Made by a program: the position numbers and the translations under genes
Shown here: positions 36,927 through 45,911 of the stretch, piece after piece
Layout of the letters: each line of letters starts with the position of its first letter
Numbering within the stretch: position 1 is the first letter of the stretch
Source of the DNA: Aureococcus anophagefferens
Lineage: Eukaryota; Sar; Pelagophyceae; Pelagomonadales; Pelagomonadaceae
Assembly: GCF_000186865.1 (NCBI RefSeq)
Contig: NW_008705570.1
Location: 777,044-841,043, forward strand
DNA length: 64,000 nucleotides
Direction of reading: 5' to 3'
The notes under the pieces: generated by a model
Told to the model about the DNA's origin: nothing
Database searches by the model: none
Seen by the model: only the letters and a program-made list of their open reading frames with translations

Positions 36927-39900
36927 ATGCGGGCGAGCATCCTCGCCCTTGCGGCGACAAGGGTGGCGACGGACTGCCCCATGAGCGTGACGGTGGACGA
37001 CACGGCGTACACCTACGACCTCGACGACCAGTGGCGGAGCGTGCGGTGGGACCTCTTCGCGGCGCGGACGATGGTAGCGGCGCTGCCGGCCATCGCGGGC
37101 GAGGGCTGTACGGAGCGGGCGTGCACGGTGGACATCGTAGCGGAAGCGATGGTGCGGAGACGGGCGGAGTGCGACCGCGTCAACGCCGAGGTGCCCCGCG
37201 TGGCGCACCGCGTGTTCGCGGACCTGCGCAACGCGTCACAGGAGGCCGCCGGCGCGTTCGCGACGTGCATCCAGCTGAACCCGGCGTGGGAGTTTCGGGC
37301 GTGGGAGGACGCGGACCGGTGGCGGGAGCTGGGCGGCGTCCTGCTGGACGACGGCGCGGAGTGCGTCGCGCCGTTCGGCGGAGGAGACGCGGGCGGCGGT
37401 GCGTACGCGTTTGCGGGCGGCACCGCGGCGCCCCCGCATTTTTCCGGCGACGCACCTCGACGCGAGACGTACGCCGCCGTGCGGCCGGGCCCGCCGTTCC
37501 CGAAGGCGGGCGGCGCGCGGGTCAACGCCAGGGCAGGACAAGAGAGCGAAATTCCCAACTTCAAAGGCTCCTTTCTCGGCCGTTTTCCACTCGTTTCGGC
37601 TGACTTTTGGACGAGCGATCATCTCTCGGAACGGTCTCGAAGCGTGAATGCTTTTTCCGGAACGCGCGCGCGCGGAACACTCACGTTGAAGCGACGTTGA
37701 ATCTCTCTTGTCCTGCCCAGGTCGACGCGCGGCGCGGCCCGCTGACGAAGCTCAAGCAGTTTTTCGGAAGCGCGGACCCGGCGCGCTGCGCGCACCTCGT
37801 ACGACTGGCGGGCGCGCCGTCGACGGACCCGCGCCTCCCGGACGACGCCGCGCCGACGGTGTGCCTGGACGACCTCGAGCCGCCCTGCGTCGTCTACAGC
37901 TTCGGGGTGGCCGACAGCTGGACCTTCGACGACTTCGCCGCCGCGCGGGGCTGCGAGGTTTTTAGCTTCGACCCCGCCATGGCCCGGCAAGGCTCGTTTC
38001 GGAGGGGCGCGTCCATTCGCTTTGAGCCCGTGGGCGTCGGCAACGAGACGCTGGAATTTTACGACGGGTCCGACTCGACGTCGCTGTTCGGCGGCGCCGC
38101 GACGGGGTACCCCGTCGAGACGCTCGCCGACATCATGGCGCGACATGCCCACCCCTTCGTGGACGTGGTGCGGATGGACATCGAGGGCGCGGAGTGGCCC
38201 GTGCTCGCCGAGATGCTCCACGGCTCCGTCCGTAGAATCGGCCAGCTGCTCCTCGAGGCGCATTTTTGGGACGAGATCCGGGACAACGCTTCGGTGTCTT
38301 CGCTGAAGGCGATCGAGGCCCTCCCGCTGCTCGAGGCGCTGCCCCTCGACCTCTTCGCCCACGCGGTAAATTCGTACGACGCGACGCTCCTGGACGAGGA
38401 TTTGACTCGCATCCACGAGCTCGGCTTGCGGCGGCCGCCCCCGACGCCCCGCACCTCGACGTGGGCGGTCCTCGGGGGGGGCATCGGCGGCTTCATCGTG
38501 GCGTCGACGGTCTCGGCTCATGCCTCGGCGGAGCTCGCGCTCGTCGGTACGCGCTCTTCCGCACACTGCGCCGCGAAGTGGGGCGTGCCGACGTCGCACT
38601 GCGTCGGCTACGAGGAAGCCGCGACCGCTCTCGTGGACGTCGTCTCGGTGCACGTGCCCACGGCCTTGAAGATGGCGTGGGCGCTCGAAGCGTGCGTCAA
38701 CGGGAGCGCGAGGGTCGTGCTCGTCGACAAGCCGTTTCCGTCGCTCGCGGCCGTCGCGGAGCTGAGGCGAGCGTGCGCGCGGCGCGGCGCCCACGTCGCG
38801 GACGGCGCGGCCTTCCCGTACTCGGCGGCGCTGTCCGAGGAACTGGGCGGGCGCCCGCGCCGCGCCTCCTACGCGTTCCACCTCGACCTGTGGCCGGAAC
38901 GCGACGCGACGCGCCGCCGGCCGCCGGCCGACGCGGTCGACTACCGGGGCGCGCCGGGCCGCCTCGACCCGGCGCGGGAGCCGTCGGGCATCTTCGGCGA
39001 CCTGGCGTACTACGCGTTCCTCGGGCTCGGGGCGGCGCTCGGGGAGGACATGCCGGACACCGTCGAGTGCCGCGCGCACCGCTTCGACGCCGAGACGGGC
39101 GCCGCCGTCGACGTATCCGGAAGGCTCGGGGCGAACGCCACGTTCTCGGTCTCCTACGCGGCGGCGACGCCGCGCGACGAGCTCGAGGTCCTCTTTGAGG
39201 CCGGCGGCGTGGTCGCGAGCGGCGTCGTCGGCGGGGGCGATCGTCTGAACGTCCTGCGCCACCGCTTCGCCGACGGTACGACGTCGGACGCCGTCTTCGA
39301 GCGTACCCAGCCGCGCCACGGGGCCGCGGCGAAACTCGTGGAAGCGCTGTCCAAGCTGTCGATAGGCGACCGTTCGTCGGCCGCGGCGCGCGGCGCCGCG
39401 AGGAGAGCAGAGCGAGCCCAGGCCCTCGTCGACGCGTGCGCGCGCTCCGCCGCGACTTACGACGGAGGCGCCGACCGCCGCGGTCCGAGCGCGGCCGTCC
39501 CGCGCGCGGCGGAGTACCTGCACGCGGGCGTCGCGGCGCTCGACGCGCCTCACTTGTCGCCCGGACTCCTCGCGGAGCTCCGGCTCGGCCTGGGCGCGGC
39601 GTTGGTATCGCGACCGCGATCCGTCGTCTACGACGACGCGCAACGGCCGCGGCTCAAGACGTCGCTCTGCTCGCGCTGGGAAGGCACGCGGCGGCCCTGT
39701 GCTGCGTTGGGTCGAAGCGCCCTCTCCACCAAGCTCGTCGACGCGATGAGGGAAAGCATCCTGCCGGCGGCGATCGCCGCGGTCGGCGCGCCGTGCGAGC
39801 TGCTATCGGTCAGCGTGGACGTCGCCGGGGGTTTGAGCAGAGCACAGCACCCGCACTGGGACCCCGTTCCCGCGCAGTGGGATGAAAAGAGCGTGCATTA

Positions 39901-40234
39901 TGTGTTTGTGCCCCTCGACGACGTGGATGAGGTGAACGGCCCGCTGGAGGCGTGGCCGGCGACCTCCGATAGACGCGGCGACGCGCTCGCCGAGCTGGCG
40001 GGGATGCCGGTCGCTGCCGCGTGGCGCCGCGGGGGCGGGCCCCTGCAGGCGTGGCCGGTGGACGATGAAGCTGAGGCGTACTTTCGGAGCGTCCCATCTG
40101 CGACGCTCGTAACTAAGGCGGGCCTCGCCTACCTCGCGCGGCCGATCGTCTGGCACCGCGGCTCGGCCAACTCGAAGTTTGCGGCTCGCTTCGTCGCCAC
40201 GGTTATTCTGCGAGAGATACCGCCAGGGGGCTGA
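36927..40234 (+). CDS. Multidomain sugar-modifying fusion: glycosyltransferase-like, methyltransferase, oxidoreductase, dioxygenase
   Basis: join(36927..37520, 37721..40234) gives 1,035 residues; the intron is an introner. Four parts can be seen. (1) Residues 1-195: a short GT32-like segment (LNPAWEFRAWEDADRW). (2) About 250-400: an FkbM/METTL24-type methyltransferase (CVVYSFGVADSWTFDDF, VVRMDIEGAEWPVLAEML). (3) About 446-730: a Gfo/Idh/MocA-like NAD-binding oxidoreductase (WAVLGGGIGGFIVAS, then VVLVDKPF). (4) About 880-1035: a PhyH-like Fe(II)/2-oxoglutarate dioxygenase (HPHWDP with an H-x-D pair, then VWHRGSANSKF). The parts suggest tailoring of a sugar or glycan. The first part lacks a clear DxD and may be non-catalytic. 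The gene abuts a glycosyltransferase-like gene tail-to-tail. Confidence 0.8.
37529..37720 (+). mobile_element. Introner element, family A, copy 3 (192 bp)
   Basis: Ends are CAGGGCAGGA at the left and TCCTGCCCAG at the right. The flanking 8-mers are GTCAACGC (37521-37528) and GTCGACGC (37721-37728), one base apart, as expected for an aged duplication. The intron 37521-37720 is GT-AG and phase 0, giving A-R-V-D-A-R. The internal core has one substitution (TGACTTTTGG). Confidence 0.95.
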
Positions 40235-42076
40235 TTAACTAAACTTGAATGTCTCGCGGGCAAACGCCTCGAGACGGTCGGTGATGCCCTCCGACCGCCT
40301 CTCCGCCCATTCTGGCGAAGCGAACTTCTCGTCGAGGTCCCGCAGCGCGTCGTCGAGGTCGCTCTGGAGGCGGAGGACCGCGTCGTCCGCGTCGCGCACC
40401 GACCGCGCGCCGTCTCTCGCGACCTCGAGGTCGTTGAAGCGTGGCGGCGCGGGCGGGGCCGAGCGCGGCGAGCGCGGGGCCGGCGGCGGTGGCACCAGGT
40501 CCGCGTCGCGATGCTCTATGCGGAACCCGGGCACGCAGTTTCCGTCCGCTCCGGCGGCTGCCTGCATCGCGGCCGCGACGCACGCCAGCGTGGCGCAGGC
40601 CGGGCCGCCGTCGGTTCGTTCGAGCGGGGCCCTGATGCCCGCCGCCTGGAGCTCCCGTGCGAGTTTCATGTCGAAGTCGTCCGCGTCGAGACCAAACACG
40701 ACCCTGGCCCACTGCGTGCCGTCGACGGCTTGGAAGTACACCCTACACGAGAAGCCAGTGACAAGGGGCAATCGCTCCGCGACGGCACGTGAAGCGTCCG
40801 GGCCGAGCGCATCAACGACCGCCGCCTCGAGCTTCGCCGTCGGCGCCGCCGCTGCGCCCGGCGCAGCGGCGCTTCTATTCACCGCCCGCAGCGCCAGCAC
40901 CAATGCTTCGCGGTACTGGCCGAACGCGGCCGGCGTTCCGCCCAGCAACCGACGCGGCTCGACATGACGCTCCCCAAAGCGGTCGCGCAGCAGGTGTGTC
41001 ATTCGCGCAGCGCGATCGTGGGGAGACCCGCCGCCCGCGTGCGCCGCGAAGTCCCCCGGTGCCCAGGCCAATGCCAAAGTCTGCGTGGTCTCGCAGTGCG
41101 TCCACTCGGTACCGCAAAACGTCGACGGCGACCAGAACGCCTGCAGCGAGCCGTACGGCAATAATACCAAGCCGGCCGCATCCGCGTCCACCGCGAGGCC
41201 GAGCACCGTGTTGTCCCAATAGGCACAGTCCCGGAGGAGGCACGAGTATTGCTCGGTCACGAACGGCGCGAGCCACGCGCGGCGTAAAAGGGACGGCGCG
41301 CGGTCGCCGCCGCGCGTCGCGACGACGACGCCGGTGTTGAACGGTTCTTGTGCCACGAAGGTCGGGAGCGCGTCGACGGCGAGCGTATCTTCCGCGAGTG
41401 CCAGCGCCGGGTGCGGCGTTGCCATCGAGGTGGCGACGATGTCGTCATCGACCCAGACGAGAGTTCGGTAGGCGCCGGCGCCGCTCTCGAGCAAATCGTG
41501 GAGCAGCCAGAGCTTGAGGTGGTGCGCGCTCCGGAGAGGCGTCAGCCGTCCGACGAGCTCGGCGCCCTCGGCCACGAGTCCCGTCCCGGACGCGTCGAGC
41601 GGGAGGAACCCGTACTCGTGCGTTCGCGCGTAGGCTTCCCACGACGTCCACGACGCGCGGGCCACCTCCGGCCGGTCCGACGCGGAGACGACGAGGAGTC
41701 GCGTCCCGTGCACCTGGAGCGTTCCGTGCTGAAGCGGCCGCCGGACGTCCGTCAAATTCCCGACCGACGCGACCGCCGGCCACGCCGCGGCGGCCGCCGC
41801 TCCCAGAACTACGGCCGCCGCATCACCTCCGTTTGATTCGCAGGCCGCGGTCGGCCACGCGCATTTGATGCGTGCGTCCGCGGGCAGCGCGTCCAGGAAC
41901 GCCGCCGCCTCCGTCAACACGCGGGCCGGGTCCGCGAGGGCCAGGGCTCGTAGAGCTCCGTCGACGTCGAACTCGAGCCGCGGACCACGTGCACTATGCG
42001 TGCTGCCGCCCGGGTCCACTTCTACGGGCTGCCCGGCTACGGCTGCCGCTAGCAGGCCGCACCAGCGCATCAGCAC
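40235..42076 (-). CDS. Secretory-pathway glycosyltransferase-like protein
   Basis: A 613-residue intronless frame from the start at 42076. It has a short signal-like N-terminus (MRWCGLLAAAVAG). Residues about 130-330 resemble a GT-A fold: LLVVSASDRPEVARASW, LKLWLLHDLLESG, then LVWVDDDIVATS with a DxD-type metal/sugar motif, and a late QAFWSPSTFCGTEW segment. This recalls GT34/GMA12-type or related transferases. The remaining ~280 residues are Ala/Pro-rich, with an acidic coiled end. The likely site is the Golgi or ER lumen. The stop codon abuts that of the multidomain fusion gene (40234/40235). The exact family is uncertain. Confidence 0.65.
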   Translation of the reverse strand: MLMRWCGLLAAAVAGQPVEVDPGGSTHSARGPRLEFDVDGALRALALADPARVLTEAAAFLDALPADARIKCAWPTAACESNGGDAAAVVLGAAAAAAWPAVASVGNLTDVRRPLQHGTLQVHGTRLLVVSASDRPEVARASWTSWEAYARTHEYGFLPLDASGTGLVAEGAELVGRLTPLRSAHHLKLWLLHDLLESGAGAYRTLVWVDDDIVATSMATPHPALALAEDTLAVDALPTFVAQEPFNTGVVVATRGGDRAPSLLRRAWLAPFVTEQYSCLLRDCAYWDNTVLGLAVDADAAGLVLLPYGSLQAFWSPSTFCGTEWTHCETTQTLALAWAPGDFAAHAGGGSPHDRAARMTHLLRDRFGERHVEPRRLLGGTPAAFGQYREALVLALRAVNRSAAAPGAAAAPTAKLEAAVVDALGPDASRAVAERLPLVTGFSCRVYFQAVDGTQWARVVFGLDADDFDMKLARELQAAGIRAPLERTDGGPACATLACVAAAMQAAAGADGNCVPGFRIEHRDADLVPPPPAPRSPRSAPPAPPRFNDLEVARDGARSVRDADDAVLRLQSDLDDALRDLDEKFASPEWAERRSEGITDRLEAFARETFKFS

Positions 42077-42233
42077 GTTTCAAGACGTGAGCGGCTTCCA
42101 GGGTTCATTTCTTCGCCGCGGGGCGGGTGGGCATTATGGCACTGCCTAGAGGTTCCATAATGCTGTCTGTGGGGTCCGTGTTACCTGCAAATCATGGCGA
42201 TGCACTGCAATAACCGACTTCAACAAGTAGAGC

Positions 42234-44323
42234 TTAGTCGTCGCGCGCTTTCTCGGGCGTGGTCTCTTCGGCGGGGTCCGACTCGAGGGGGTCGACGCCG
42301 TCGCGGAGGTCGCCGGTGAGCTCGTCGCGGTCGAGGCAGCGTAGCGTGACGACGGCGTCGACGCGCACGTGCGTGTTGAGGATGCCGCCCCAGACGACGA
42401 GCCGCGACGCGTCGTCGATGGTCTCGGCGTCGACGCCCGTCGTGAAGCGGACGCCGTCCTCGGGCGGCGACGGCTGCATCTGCGCGTGGCCGCGGGCGCC
42501 GCCGGCCTTGAGGCGCTCGGACTCGCCGCGCGCGACGGAGCAGAGGAGCAGGTGCTGGCGCCCGGCCGCGTCCGGCGACGCGTAGGTCGGGTCCAGGGCC
42601 ATGAGCCCCCGGCGCCGGCCCGCGGGCGAGAAGTAGGCGCCGACGCCGTAGACGGACGCGTTGCGGTCGCGGAGCACGAAGCCGTGGCCCGCGATGGGCG
42701 CGCACGCGCCGAGCGTCGTCCCGTGGAAGGCCTTCGTGACGTTGGGCGGCTCGCCCCGCGCGGCGAACTGGTCGACGGCGAGGTCGAAGAACGCGCCGCG
42801 CTCCGCGTTGCGCACCGCGTGGACGGCCAGGATCACGACCGGCGGCTCCGTCGACGCGATCTTGCGCGAGACGCCCCGGGGGGCTCCCGCGATCATGCGC
42901 GCGACGCCGCGGGCGACGCCGCGGACGCCGTCGAGCGCCGGCGCGAGCGACGTGCGCACGAGGGCCGCGGCGTCGAGGAAGGCGTGCGAGTCCGCGGCGA
43001 GGCGCTCGAAGCGCGGCGCGGGCAGGGCCGCCTCGAGCGTCGCGCCGCGGGACGTCAGCGCGTCGCGGTCGACGTCGCGCGTGCCGTCGCCGCGCCGGCA
43101 CTCGAGGCCGCCGCAGCAGAGCACGGGCGGCTCGTACGCGCGGCCGGCCGCGGTCATGAACGACACGGACCGCTCGTAGCCCGACGCCGCGCCGCCGGCC
43201 GCGGACGCGGGCTGCGCCTTGACCTGCTTGAGCTCGCCGCGCGGGCCGAGGTAGAGGTCGTACCGGGCGCCGCCGGACTCGAAGGACACGGCCGACTTGC
43301 CCCGGCCCCGGACGAGGCGCTCCGCGCACGCCGCGGGCGACTCGCGCGGCTCGGCCTTTTGCGCGAGCCTGTGTGGAATTCAAATCTTCAACTCGACTTC
43401 AATGTGCGCGTAACCGAACGATTTGGACCAGACTCTTTCGCTGTGCTTCGAGAACTCGACGAGAGCGATCGATTCGTCCAAAAATCAGCCGAATCGACTT
43501 CGATTTGATTGAGATAGAGAGTTCTGAAGTTTGGTGGGGACCCCCCAAACCAGTGGTTGATTTCCACACAGTGCGCGAGCCACGCGTAGACGCGCTGGGC
43601 CGCCGCGGGCTCGAAGGGCTCCCAGCGCGGGCGGCAGGTGCCGTCCTTCGGGCCCGCGTCGAGCTCGAGGTACGCGAGGCCGAGCGCGGCCGCGAGCGGC
43701 GGGAGCCGCGCGGCGCGCGCCGCCTCGAGCCGCCGCGTCGCCGTCGCGTAGAAGCCGCTCGCGACGCCCGCGGCGGCCGCGGCGGCGACGACGCGGTAGT
43801 GGCCGTCGGCGCCCTGCGCGAAGCCGAGCGCCGCGAGCAGGTCCACGGCCGCCGGCGTCGCGAAGTTCCGCCGGAACGCGTCGCTCCGGCCGTTGAGCCG
43901 CCAGGCCTTGGGCGCGTCGTCGCGCGCGTTCCGGGCGACGCCGCGGGCCGCCACGAGGATCTTCGAAAGCGCGGGCTCCGCGACCTCCGCGACGACCTTG
44001 TCGACGGCGGCGTCGAAGGCCGCCGCGCGCGAGAGCGCCGCGGCGGCTCCGAGCTCGCGCGCGTCGGCCTCGAACGCGTCGCGCTCGGCCCGCGCGCGAC
44101 CGAGCGCCTCGTCGACGGCGTCGCGTTGCCGGCGCGTCTCCTCGAGCTCCGTGCCGCGAGCGGCGTTGGACGCCGTGACCATCGCGTGCTCCCGCTGCAG
44201 CGAGTCGAGCCGCCGCGCGAGCGCGACTTTCGCGTCGCGCTCCTTCTTGTGCTTGTACTGGAGATAGAGCAACATAAAGACCGCCAGGGGCCACCACAGC
44301 GAGATGACGTCGTGCAGAGACAT
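42234..44323 (-). CDS. Membrane-anchored PARP-like protein with PUB- and WWE-like regions
   Basis: Exon 1 is 44323-43581 and exon 2 is 43368-42234, giving 625 residues; the intron is a family-B introner. A single membrane helix near the start (LWWPLAVFMLLYLQY) is followed by a coiled coil (about 25-90). A PUB-like helical module lies at about 110-180 (RLNGRSDAFRRNFATPAAVDLL). A WWE-like segment is at about 220-290, split by the intron. A PARP catalytic domain occupies about 380-590, with FHGTTLGA near 463 and YGVGAYFS near 490, the H and Y of the ADP-ribosyltransferase signature. The third catalytic position is uncertain, so it may be a mono-ADP-ribosyltransferase. It would face the cytosol from an endomembrane. 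Confidence 0.85.
43369..43572 (-). mobile_element. Introner element, family B, copy 1 (204 bp)
   Basis: In the gene's sense, the left end is CTGTGTGGAAATC and the right end GAATTCCACACAG, an inverted pair. The duplication GCTCGCGC is at 43580-43573 and 43368-43361. The predicted intron 43369-43580 is GC-AG and yields Y-A-W-L-A-Q-K-A-E. One extra base lies between the duplication and the element's first C. Confidence 0.95.
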
Positions 44324-44468
44324 GTTAGTCGAGGGTAGACTGAATATCCGCGCCCGACTCTGCCGAGTCTTTTGCCGCTTCACCATCTCTTCAAGCGCAC
44401 TGATAACGAACGCGCGGGCGAGGCAGCATCGAGGTCGAGATGACTCAAAATATCCACGCTCGCCGATT

Positions 44469-45722
44469 TTACCAACCACACAGCCGAGCGCTGGAGCCGA
44501 CGCCCACCGCCGCCCCCAAACACCAGGTAAACTTAAGCCAGCAGTCCCCGTTCCCCGCCGTCTCCCACTTGCCGTCGGGCGCGCGCGGCGGCGTCGCCTG
44601 CTGGGCCGCGAGGTCGCGCAGCGCGCCGCGGAACGCGGCCGCGGGCCCCCGGGCCATGTCGCGCGGCACGCCGACGTTGTAGGACAGCGCGAGGAGCGCG
44701 TCGGCGACGCGCGGCGGCCCCGGCGGCAGGCTGGCGTCGCCGCCGAGGAGCGAGTCCGCCGTGGCCCGCAGCGCGTCGTCGACGGCGGCGACGAGCGTTT
44801 CGTCCGGGCGGTTGTCCGCGGACGCCGCGCGGAGCGCGAACTTCGCCACGGCCGCGTGGTTCTTCGCGAGGCGCGCGGCGGCGTCGCGGCGGTCCTCGGC
44901 GGTGCACGCAACCCCCTCGTGGTCGATCAGGCGCGCCGCGCCGGCGTCCGGGGCGAAGTGCGGGTTCGCGTAGCGCAGGTTCGTCCGCGCCAAGGTCGTC
45001 CGGTCGGACGCGATGGCGCCGAAGAACGTGCGCGCCCGCGCGCCCTCGAGGTAGGCCCGCGCCCGGCCGAAGGGCAAGCGCTCGAACGCGCCGTCCCCGA
45101 AGAAGTAGGGCAGCACGGCCTCGAGCCGCTCGAGCAAGGGCAACAGCTTGCAGTCCGACGGCGACAGCCCCCGCGGGAACGTAAAATCGTAGCCCGCGAG
45201 CGCCGCGTCCAATGTCGCGCAGGCCTCGCCGACGCCCATGTCGAAGCACGCGTCGGGCGCGAGCCGCGTCGGCGCGCCCGCGCAGGCCTCGTAGCCGCGC
45301 CGCGCCATCTCGAAGCGCGGCAGCGCGGCCTCGAGCGCCTCGCACGGCGGCGCGGCCGTCGCCGCGTCGCTCAGGAGCGCGTCGAAGAGCCGCGCGACGC
45401 CGTCGACGGCCGGGCCGTAGGTGCCGTCGGCCTGCTCGAACTGCAGCGCGGGCACGACGCCGGAGGGCACCTGCGACGTGTACTCCGCCGGCTTCTTCTC
45501 GCCCGGTTTGAGGTAGCGGCTCAGCGGGATCGTTTTGGTGGTGTAGGGCACGCGGAGCGCCTCGAGGAGCAGCCAGAGCCGCGCGCAGTAGGGGCACCAC
45601 ATGGAGTTGTCGCGCCAGAAGACGACCTTGGGCTTCGCCGCGCCGAAGAGCCGCTCCTTCTCCTCGGCGAGGCGCGGCGCCGGCGCGCCCGCGGCGGCGG
45701 CGATGGCCGACCACTCGCGCAT
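44469..45722 (-). CDS. Glutathione S-transferase-like protein
   Basis: A 417-residue frame from ATG 45722. After a short leader, a thioredoxin-like domain has a redox-type motif (NSMWCPYCARLWLLLEAL) as in glutathione S-transferase Omega or glutaredoxin-like N-terminal domains, then VPSGVVPALQF with the cis-Pro expected for glutathione binding. A long helical C-terminal domain follows (about residues 110-400), larger than typical GSTs. The two Cys in CPYC suggest a thiol-transfer or dehydroascorbate-reductase-like activity. The last ~20 residues read less well and could include an unspliced 3' intron. It is head-to-head with the Nudix gene, 189 bp between starts. Confidence 0.75.
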   Translation of the reverse strand: MREWSAIAAAAGAPAPRLAEEKERLFGAAKPKVVFWRDNSMWCPYCARLWLLLEALRVPYTTKTIPLSRYLKPGEKKPAEYTSQVPSGVVPALQFEQADGTYGPAVDGVARLFDALLSDAATAAPPCEALEAALPRFEMARRGYEACAGAPTRLAPDACFDMGVGEACATLDAALAGYDFTFPRGLSPSDCKLLPLLERLEAVLPYFFGDGAFERLPFGRARAYLEGARARTFFGAIASDRTTLARTNLRYANPHFAPDAGAARLIDHEGVACTAEDRRDAAARLAKNHAAVAKFALRAASADNRPDETLVAAVDDALRATADSLLGGDASLPPGPPRVADALLALSYNVGVPRDMARGPAAAFRGALRDLAAQQATPPRAPDGKWETAGNGDCWLKFTWCLGAAVGVGSSARLCGW

Positions 45723-45911
45723 CCTTTTTTGGAGGGTTTGCGCTGCTGGAAGCGGTTGCCGCGCTGCGAGTGGTGCGCTGCCTTCCACCAAGCCCCAGCG
45801 ACCAGCGCGTGACGCAGCCGGGCAGCCACGGCACCGTTTCCTCGCGCGGCAGCGCGGCATTTTCCTTTGCCTCGGCGGGCACCTCGTCCGTCCGCTTGAA
45901 GGCGGCAAGCG

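Noticed and set aside
43369..43572. Family-B element as coding exon (the open frame reads on into it)
   Set aside because: The element breaks the WWE-like/PARP frame, has inverted ends and a target duplication, and a second copy interrupts a Nudix gene in the same way.
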